From a virus, in IMG/VR virus record IMGVR_UViG_3300025785_000033, positions 1-44,535 of that record: 44,535 nucleotides of DNA; one strand, 5' to 3'. Position 1 is the first letter of the stretch. Each line of letters opens with the position of its first letter. The notes beneath the pieces were generated by a model. That model was not told the DNA's origin. It saw only the letters and a program-made list of their open reading frames with translations, and did not search any database. Positions 39,507-44,535 of the stretch are shown piece by piece. The translations under genes were made by a program, and so were the position numbers.

Positions 39507-41354
39507 ATGAAACTTTATTTCGCAACCTTTCAAACCAATGATTCTTTCGATACACCAAAACGGAGATCGCACACGGTGCTCATCGCAGAGCAAATCGAAA
39601 TCAGAAATGACCAAAGCCACCGCAAAATCTATGCAGGCTTGTACGCAAGCACATCGACCACAAACCGTAGAACCTCGCTGTTCACAAACCGCGCTACCCG
39701 TTTCAACCCAGAAAACCTGCACGTGCTGAGTGCAAGCACAGAAGAAAGTCCAGAAGATTTTATACATACCCACTACGGCCATATCACTAGCGAAAACCTG
39801 CAAGTCACCGAACTGACGCCCATTCAAATGCGTTGGCTTAGTGACCCCGAGCAAGGTTTGGGGGTCAAGATCAAGTTATTTGACCGTATGTACATGAACA
39901 CCGTTGGCCCTGTGGACAAATTCATAAGCCGTGTCACGCGGCAGATGAGAGAGCGCCTCGACAAACCACGCCCATATGCAGTCTACAAAGGCACCATGTC
40001 CTACTCTGCGGCGGACTACAAGCACAGACAAGCTGTTACAGCCGCGTGTCACAACGCGATCAAGCAAGCCGTTGCAGACGATGACGTATCTGTGTTTGAC
40101 GACTGGATACACGAGCACTATGAAAACATGACTGTGCAAAACGGTCTATCCGATTGGTTTGACCGTGTTAAAGACTTCTTAGACGATAAGGGTTTGTACA
40201 CCGACCTAAAAGTTTGTGACTGCGGCCACATGGAGTACACAGGCGAGACGCATGATGTGCGTGACGATACGTGGTGCGATGCGTGCTTCCGTGATGATGC
40301 TGTATTCGTAGAGGATAGAAACGAGTACTGGTCGCGTGACGATGCGTACTGGAGCGACAACCACGATGCGTATTATTCCTATGACCGTGACTCTGACGAG
40401 GCTGACGAAGACGGAGACGATGGTGATCCCAGCGCCCTCATGGACTACTCGACCAACGTGCTCGACCATCTGAACCGAGACACATCGTTCACGCCAACAC
40501 CTTACAGCGACTTGCTCATGGGCATCGAGTTGGAGATTGGCGTAGGGGAGGACAACTACAAGCGCGATGCGGTATCCAAGATTCGCTCTGCCTTGGGCGA
40601 GGATTATGTGGTGTGTAAGTATGACGGCTCTTTGCCTGACGACGGCTTAGAGATCGTGACTGCACCGCGCCGACTGGCTCATCACATCGAGCAGTTCAAG
40701 GACTGGGTTGTGCCACAAGGGTTTCGGGCATGGGATGCCAAGCGTTGCGGTATGCACATCCACATCGACTCGCATGGCTTCTCCAAGCTGACGCTCGGTA
40801 AGTTTTTCATGTTCATCAACGCCGAGTCAAACGCAGACTTTGTGCGCCAGATCGCAGGTCGTCATCCAAACCGCGACAACCAAGCGCGTGAGTATTGCGC
40901 CGCCGAGCATCAAGACATCCTCACCAACCCGAGCAAGGCGTTGAAGGGTAAGTCAGATCAACGCTATCGCATGATTAACACGAACAACCTGACAGGCTCC
41001 GAGTGCAACCGACTAGGCCTCAAGGACAACTACAACCGCCGTGGCTACGACACTATCGAGCTTCGTATCTTCAGGGCTTCGCTCAAGAAAGAACGATTGC
41101 TTGCACAGATCGAGTGGACTCATGCGGTCGTGATGTTCTGTCGCACAGCATCGTGGCGTGACTTGAACGGTGAAGCGTTTGTTGCATGGCTCAAGACTAC
41201 CAACAATGCGTACTCGAACCTTGCCAAATGGTATGGCTTGAGCAAGCGCGTCAAGGAAGCAACGGCCACAACCTGCGAAGACGTAACCCCTGCGCCCGAG
41301 CCTGTGACTACCGAGTCGCGTGATGTGCAACGTGCCCAACGGGGGTCACTTTGA
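39507..41354 (+). CDS. Amidoligase (GS-fold COOH-NH2 ligase) with zinc-ribbon N-terminal part
   Basis: 615 residues from ATG 39507 (AGGAG upstream). Residues 1-230 are uncharacterised. C237/C239 and C257/C260 (VCDCG…WCDACF) form a likely zinc ribbon, followed by an aromatic/Asp-rich acidic linker (262-307). The catalytic part at about 335-570 has GIELEIG (339-345), DGSL (373-376), GLEIVTAP (380-387), CGMHIHID (414-421) and TIELRIFRASL (516-526), the signature set of glutamine-synthetase-like amidoligases. These use ATP to join a carboxylate to an amine. The class II amidotransferase gene at 41529 would supply ammonia. Substrate unknown. Confidence 0.85.
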   Translation: MKLYFATFQTNDSFDTPKRRSHTVLIAEQIEIRNDQSHRKIYAGLYASTSTTNRRTSLFTNRATRFNPENLHVLSASTEESPEDFIHTHYGHITSENLQVTELTPIQMRWLSDPEQGLGVKIKLFDRMYMNTVGPVDKFISRVTRQMRERLDKPRPYAVYKGTMSYSAADYKHRQAVTAACHNAIKQAVADDDVSVFDDWIHEHYENMTVQNGLSDWFDRVKDFLDDKGLYTDLKVCDCGHMEYTGETHDVRDDTWCDACFRDDAVFVEDRNEYWSRDDAYWSDNHDAYYSYDRDSDEADEDGDDGDPSALMDYSTNVLDHLNRDTSFTPTPYSDLLMGIELEIGVGEDNYKRDAVSKIRSALGEDYVVCKYDGSLPDDGLEIVTAPRRLAHHIEQFKDWVVPQGFRAWDAKRCGMHIHIDSHGFSKLTLGKFFMFINAESNADFVRQIAGRHPNRDNQAREYCAAEHQDILTNPSKALKGKSDQRYRMINTNNLTGSECNRLGLKDNYNRRGYDTIELRIFRASLKKERLLAQIEWTHAVVMFCRTASWRDLNGEAFVAWLKTTNNAYSNLAKWYGLSKRVKEATATTCEDVTPAPEPVTTESRDVQRAQRGSL

Positions 41355-41514
41355 CGCGGCAGTTAATGCCGCAGCAAATCGTATTCGTATGCAAATGCTG
41401 AACCAGCCCTCACCTCGTGTTGACCACAGTTCACTCACCTACACAGTATCGCGTGACGCCAACGGCCAGCTTTACTACAGCACTCTCACCCCTTTCAACC
41501 CAAACTACTTCTAA
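41323..41514 (+). CDS. Small ORF between amidoligase and amidotransferase
   Basis: 63 residues from ATG 41323 (a GTG lies one codon upstream), overlapping the amidoligase end by 32 bp. VPNGGHFDAAVNAAANRIRMQMLNQPSPRVDHSSLTYTVSRDANGQLYYSTLTPFNPNYF. The C-terminal beta hairpin looks plausible, but the ribosome site is weak. If real it is coupled to the ligase and might be a carrier or substrate peptide for the pair; that is speculation. Confidence 0.5.
   Translation: MCNVPNGGHFDAAVNAAANRIRMQMLNQPSPRVDHSSLTYTVSRDANGQLYYSTLTPFNPNYF
41342..41358. repeat. Degenerate palindrome, copy 6
   Basis: GGGGTCA-CTT-TGACGCG: left arm intact, right arm half. The TGAC of the right arm contains the amidoligase stop codon. 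It lies inside the small overlapping ORF. Confidence 0.6.
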
Positions 41515-41528
41515 CTAGGAAAATCATC

Positions 41529-42590
41529 ATGTGTTTAATCATCTCTGGTCAATCAAACAAAATCCGTTCAACCTTGCTGGACACTCACGGCTTGCTTGCG
41601 GATATCTACTCCTCCAACCCTGACGGTATCGGCATCATGTACGGCACATCCAAGGGTCTCAAGGCCAACAAGTTCTTACCCAAGAACATTGGCGAGGCAC
41701 GCAACATGATCGAGCGTATGCCGCAAGACGACCGTGATCTGGCGATTCACTTCCGCTGGACTACACACGGCCACACCGACTTGAGCAACTGCCATCCCTA
41801 TGACGTAGTGCCAGGCTTCATTGCAATGATGCACAACGGCGTACTGCACACAGGTAACGCGGCAGACACGGCGCGTAGCGATACGTATCACTTCATCAAG
41901 GACTACCTGCATGACACCGTAGTGAAGTATCCCGACATCGTGTACGACAAAGGCTTCTTGACAATGGTGGCCGAGTTCATTGGCGACAATCGCTTTGTGT
42001 TCATGAATGGCGAGGGGCGCATCAGCCACGTCAACTATGACCAAGGCGTTGAGCATGACGGTATGTGGTTCAGCAATACCTACGCATGGAAGCCAAGCAA
42101 ACTCATCCCCAACTACTACAAGTCAACCAAGCGTGCGTGGCATGGTCATCTCTCCAATGGCTACGAGATGTGGGATGAGGATGAGGAGATCATCGGCTCA
42201 TGGTCTAGTGCTGGCACCGAGTTCACATCGACCAAGGGCATCCACGCTATGACTGACAACGAGTTTGCAAAACAAGAATCAAAGATAGAAGCGCCTTTCG
42301 CATACGAGCTTGGTGACGCGCTGATGCAAGCGGATGCAGAACTGTTGTCGGCGTACTTCGATGAGATGCCTATAACTTGTATCAACATCATTATGGGTAC
42401 ATTCGAGGCCACGTTGACAACACACAACGCAACAAATGACTTCGAGGCCGAGGTGATCGCGGCGTGTCTGGACAACGACATAGCCACCATGCACGACTTC
42501 GTGCGTAACGACCCCGAGACTGTTGCGGAAGTCATGTGTTGGCATCTGAACTGGGCGTACCAACCATCGAAAGTACCCGCGCTCGTTTGA
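41529..42590 (+). CDS. Class II glutamine amidotransferase (Ntn hydrolase)
   Basis: 353 residues. Cys2 directly after Met is the N-terminal nucleophile (MCLII). Family motifs follow: DGIGIMYG (32-39), AIHFRWTTHGHTDLSNCHP (72-90; the Arg and Thr-His-Gly that bind glutamine), GFIAMMHNGVL (96-106; oxyanion-hole Asn-Gly). This is the GATase-II set of GlmS, PurF and GlxB-like proteins. It hydrolyses glutamine to give ammonia. The C-terminal 130 residues are unassigned. Paired with the amidoligase upstream, it suggests amide or isopeptide formation on an unknown acceptor. Confidence 0.87.
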   Translation: MCLIISGQSNKIRSTLLDTHGLLADIYSSNPDGIGIMYGTSKGLKANKFLPKNIGEARNMIERMPQDDRDLAIHFRWTTHGHTDLSNCHPYDVVPGFIAMMHNGVLHTGNAADTARSDTYHFIKDYLHDTVVKYPDIVYDKGFLTMVAEFIGDNRFVFMNGEGRISHVNYDQGVEHDGMWFSNTYAWKPSKLIPNYYKSTKRAWHGHLSNGYEMWDEDEEIIGSWSSAGTEFTSTKGIHAMTDNEFAKQESKIEAPFAYELGDALMQADAELLSAYFDEMPITCINIIMGTFEATLTTHNATNDFEAEVIAACLDNDIATMHDFVRNDPETVAEVMCWHLNWAYQPSKVPALV

Positions 42591-42624
42591 CGGGTGTCAA
42601 TCTTTGGGGGTCAACGCGACCCCC
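42588..42624. repeat. Composite stop-codon module with variant palindrome, copy 7
   Basis: TGACGGGTGTCA (42588-42599, containing the amidotransferase stop) then GGGGGTC-AACGC-GACCCCC (42606-42624). The dyad is kept, but the inner TGA arm is CGA. Closely related to the module at 38813. Confidence 0.85.
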
Positions 42625-42680
42625 AATCTAAAAGCTTGGAGCGAAAGCAACCACTAACTTACCCCTCTCTTGTCCATCGG

Positions 42681-42709
42681 TTGACAACCTCAGCCGATTC
42701 GGATATATT
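42681..42709 (+). promoter_or_regulatory. Consensus sigma70 promoter
   Basis: TTGACA (42681-42686), 17-bp spacer, TATATT (42704-42709), 27 nt before ATG 42736. The best promoter match in the window; it drives the winged-helix-like gene and probably the operon up to the right edge. Confidence 0.8.
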
Positions 42710-42735
42710 TCCCAAACCTTAACTAGGAGAAAGCA

Positions 42736-43368
42736 ATGCCTGATCTACAAACTGCACTGAGCACCGCACTACTCAATCGCGGATTCGAAAACAACCTTGC
42801 CGTCACACTCAAACAGTGGGAAGACGAGGACAACAAGACGCTTCAATCAACCCAACCTCAACCCCAATCGAAAGACACTATGCAAACAACTGAAACCATC
42901 ACCACCAAACAAACCCACCGCTTCCAAGAAAAGAACGGCGTGACACGCGCCACCTTCGAGTTCGTTCGAGACAATCCCGGATTGAAGGGCAAAGACATCG
43001 TGGAAGCACTGCTCAAGCGCGGGTACAAGACCAACTCCACCGACTCGTTAATCTATCAAATGTTGCGCGTGGGATTGATGACGCGAGATGTGCAGGGTGG
43101 CTTTCATGCAGTGGGTACAGAGTACAAGACGTACAGCCTTGCCAAGAAGATCAAAAGCGCTAAAGCAGCCAAAGCTATCAAGAAGCCCACAAAGAAATCA
43201 GCAGGCATTGCCGCGTTGACTGTCGATACTGGTGCGAAGCAAGAGGCGCAGGCTCCTGTGTCGATCGTGCTTACTCGCAACTGGACAGCCGAGGGCGTGG
43301 TGAATAAGTTGACTGTCGTGCAAGCGCGTCAGTTGTTCGACTTGCTCAAAGACATTTTTAAGGGTTGA
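42736..43368 (+). CDS. Winged-helix-like DNA-binding protein candidate
   Basis: 210 residues, SD AGGAGAAAG. After a Gln/Thr-rich N-terminus comes NGVTRATFEFVRDNPGLKGKDIVEALLKRGYKTNSTDSLIYQMLRVGLMTRDVQGGFHAVGTEY (about 67-130). This follows a wHTH pattern: helix, helix, recognition helix, then a beta wing. A Lys/Ala-rich linker and a short helix (LTVVQARQLFDLLKDIF) end it. Strong own promoter and position make it a candidate regulator of the palindrome sites; no direct evidence. Confidence 0.7.
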   Translation: MPDLQTALSTALLNRGFENNLAVTLKQWEDEDNKTLQSTQPQPQSKDTMQTTETITTKQTHRFQEKNGVTRATFEFVRDNPGLKGKDIVEALLKRGYKTNSTDSLIYQMLRVGLMTRDVQGGFHAVGTEYKTYSLAKKIKSAKAAKAIKKPTKKSAGIAALTVDTGAKQEAQAPVSIVLTRNWTAEGVVNKLTVVQARQLFDLLKDIFKG

Positions 43369-43369
43369 G

Positions 43370-43438
43370 ATGAAACAAGTAATTCAAGATGAGGTCGTTC
43401 ATCAACTCAAGCAGGTACTCTGCGTGAAAGGAAATTGA
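43370..43438 (+). CDS. Tiny ORF, 22 residues
   Basis: MKQVIQDEVVHQLKQVLCVKGN, with AAGGG 6 nt upstream of ATG 43370 and the next ATG 2 nt after its stop. Amphipathic helix. It may be translated in the operon, but such short ORFs are hard to confirm. Confidence 0.4.
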   Translation: MKQVIQDEVVHQLKQVLCVKGN

Positions 43439-43439
43439 A

Positions 43440-43700
43440 ATGGAAAAAGAAACAGGTGGGCCAGCGTTTCCAACAAACGATGTTTGCTACAACGGCATGA
43501 CCCTGCGTGATTACTTCGCGGCCAAGGCAACTGATGAGGATGTACGGCAGTACATCAATGATTATTCTCAAATGGTCGATGGTTTTTATTTTTCGGTTGC
43601 AACGGGAAAACCTGAGCCAACAAAAATGCCAACGAAAAGAACACGCGAACAAGCCAAATACATTTACGCAGACGCAATGCTGAAAGCGAGGGAACAATGA
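43440..43700 (+). CDS. Conserved small phage protein (GMTLRDYFAAKA family)
   Basis: 86 residues. TGGPAFPTNDVCYNGMTLRDYFAAKATDEDV…TREQAKYIYADAMLKAREQ: the GGPAFP…GMTLRDYFAAxA…AYxxADAMLxAR signature is widespread in phages and prophages, function unknown. SD AAAGGAAAT. Overlaps the next gene by 4 bp. Confidence 0.85.
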   Translation: MEKETGGPAFPTNDVCYNGMTLRDYFAAKATDEDVRQYINDYSQMVDGFYFSVATGKPEPTKMPTKRTREQAKYIYADAMLKAREQ

Positions 43701-43885
43701 TCGAAGACAAAAACCCAACCACACGGTGTTACCCACGCACCCTACAAGAAGCCTTCCCCAACTCCATCGACCAAGCTGGGTGGTTCTATCCACCCGAACA
43801 AAACAACGGCTGGCGCAACGTGCTCATGGGCTACGCGGCGCTGGTGATCTGGATTGGCTTGGCGTATTACTTTTCAAAGAACTGA
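43697..43885 (+). CDS. Small membrane-anchored phage protein
   Basis: 62 residues. TRCYPRTLQEAFPNSIDQAGWFYPPEQ (a motif that recurs in phage small proteins) followed by a C-terminal transmembrane helix NVLMGYAALVIWIGLAYYF. Coupled by ATGA to the previous gene. Tail-anchored topology predicted. Confidence 0.75.
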   Translation: MIEDKNPTTRCYPRTLQEAFPNSIDQAGWFYPPEQNNGWRNVLMGYAALVIWIGLAYYFSKN

Positions 43886-43891
43886 GGACAC

Positions 43892-44224
43892 ATGGACGAA
43901 AACAAAAAAGTCTACGCGCTACTGGGGCAGCACGTGGAGTTCAACAAAGTGGATACGTTGTGGGTCGCAGTCATCCCCGATCGCACCATGATCGCAATGG
44001 AAGAACACCAAGCGCCGTTGTTGTCGCAAGACATTGACTGCCTATTGTTGACTGTGCGTACTAGCAACTGTTTGCGTGCCGAGAAAATCAACACGGTCAG
44101 GCAGTTACTCGATATGCGCGAACGCGACTTGTTGGTCATCCCAAACTTTGGCCGCAGGTGTTTAGATGATGTGAAGCAAGCCCTTGCCGAACATGATTTT
44201 TATTTAAAAGGAGATAAGAAATGA
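43892..44224 (+). CDS. Phage protein with RNA polymerase alpha-subunit C-terminal domain (alpha-CTD-like)
   Basis: 110 residues. Residues about 51-108 read LLLTVRTSNCLRAEKINTVRQLLDMRERDLLVIPNFGRRCLDDVKQAL, matching bacterial RpoA alpha-CTD (LTVRSANCLKAE…[20 protein letters not shown]). The DNA-contacting set is kept: Arg56 (E. coli R265), Asn59 (N268), Cys60, Leu61, Arg62 (K271) and GRR at 87-89 (GKK). The 50-residue N-terminal part is unrelated to alpha. Probably a monomeric decoy or adaptor that binds UP elements or activators. Overlaps the next ATG by 4 bp. Confidence 0.85.
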   Translation: MDENKKVYALLGQHVEFNKVDTLWVAVIPDRTMIAMEEHQAPLLSQDIDCLLLTVRTSNCLRAEKINTVRQLLDMRERDLLVIPNFGRRCLDDVKQALAEHDFYLKGDKK

Positions 44225-44535
44225 TTGAGAAATTTACAAAACGCTGGTTTGAACGCAAAGATTCAGTTCAAGAAAAGTTTGAAGCCAAACTGCCAAGCAG
44301 CTACAGCGACATTGTTCTTGCTGTGGTGGAGATGTTGAACGATGAAGGTGAATACGAAACCCCCGATCCAAAACGCATTCACCAGATTGATGACGGCGAC
44401 TACCAAGGCACATTGTTGTATGTGATTGGTGCGGCAATCTATCAGCCAAGCACTTACTGGTACGTCAAAGTTGGATATGGTTCATGTAGTGTTTGCGACA
44501 CGCTGCAAGCCATTTTGGACGGCGAATGGGGGCTC
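44221..44535 (+). CDS. Unknown early protein, truncated at right edge
   Basis: 105 codons visible from ATG 44221 (AAAGGAG upstream) with no stop before the window end. KFTKRWFERKDSVQEKFEAKLPSSYSDIVLAVVEMLNDEG, then YQGTLLYVIGAAIYQPSTYWYVKVGYGSCSVCDTLQAILDGEWG. The YGSCSxCDTLQ motif recurs in phage proteins of unknown function. Confidence 0.75.
   Translation, partial: MIEKFTKRWFERKDSVQEKFEAKLPSSYSDIVLAVVEMLNDEGEYETPDPKRIHQIDDGDYQGTLLYVIGAAIYQPSTYWYVKVGYGSCSVCDTLQAILDGEWGL

Noticed and set aside
39861-39890. GGGGTCAAGATCAAG inside the amidoligase gene as a further palindrome copy
   Set aside because: Only the left half-site is present and it lies within coding sequence.
36467-42624. CRISPR array from the repeated palindromes
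   Set aside because: Copies are 0.4-2.7 kb apart, irregular and separated by genes; no short unique spacers.
1-44535. Prophage integration features (integrase, repressor, att sites)
   Set aside because: None recognised; both ends of the window are within phage genes, so lysogeny cannot be judged.

Overview
The window is an internal piece of a tailed double-stranded DNA phage (Caudoviricetes), open at both ends. The virion genes suggest a podovirus-like particle. They encode a large portal, a terminase, a tail hub without any recognisable tape measure or sheath, and a run of internal (ejection) proteins that includes a lytic transglycosylase. Rz/Rz1-type spanins point to a Gram-negative host. 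I saw no integrase, lysogeny repressor, DNA polymerase or RNA polymerase core gene here, so lifestyle and host genus stay open; the style resembles uncultured freshwater phages.

Left arm, about 1-35.6 kb, all on the minus strand and densely packed with many ATGA overlaps. In transcription order it holds terS, terL, an inserted 223-residue gene, portal, a small ORF, a GroES-like protein, a scaffold-like protein, two head proteins and the major capsid protein. A terminator, an HNH endonuclease and a promoter follow. Next come decoration-like proteins, a glycosyltransferase, five small basic proteins with K(x)GG motifs, and head-tail adaptors. Then come tail fibre genes interrupted by an endonuclease VII gene, a lysis block (holin, lipoprotein, Rz with embedded Rz1, GH19 endolysin), the tail hub and the internal virion proteins. 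The last of these runs off the left edge.

Junction, 35.6-36.5 kb: a plus-facing terminator, tRNA-Tyr(GTA) and tRNA-Pro(TGG) on the minus strand, a stretch of degenerate tRNA-like folded sequence, and plus-strand promoters.

Right arm, 36.5-44.5 kb, all on the plus strand: small early-type genes. Seven copies of the palindrome GGGGTCA-N3-TGACCCC (five with perfect arms) punctuate gene boundaries. A 370-bp non-coding segment at 37.64-38.01 kb carries 11-bp and 19-bp perfect inverted repeats, repeated GGACA motifs and an AT-rich core, and is a candidate replication origin or control centre. Main cargo: a zinc-ribbon/GS-fold amidoligase next to a class II glutamine amidotransferase (a likely peptide- or metabolite-modifying pair), a winged-helix-like protein behind a consensus sigma70 promoter, and a 110-residue protein whose C-terminal half closely matches the host RNA polymerase alpha-subunit C-terminal domain.

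The observations most worth following are the palindrome network, the amidoligase/amidotransferase pair, the phage alpha-CTD, the origin-like segment, and the 35-bp duplication of the portal gene start flanking the inserted gene.
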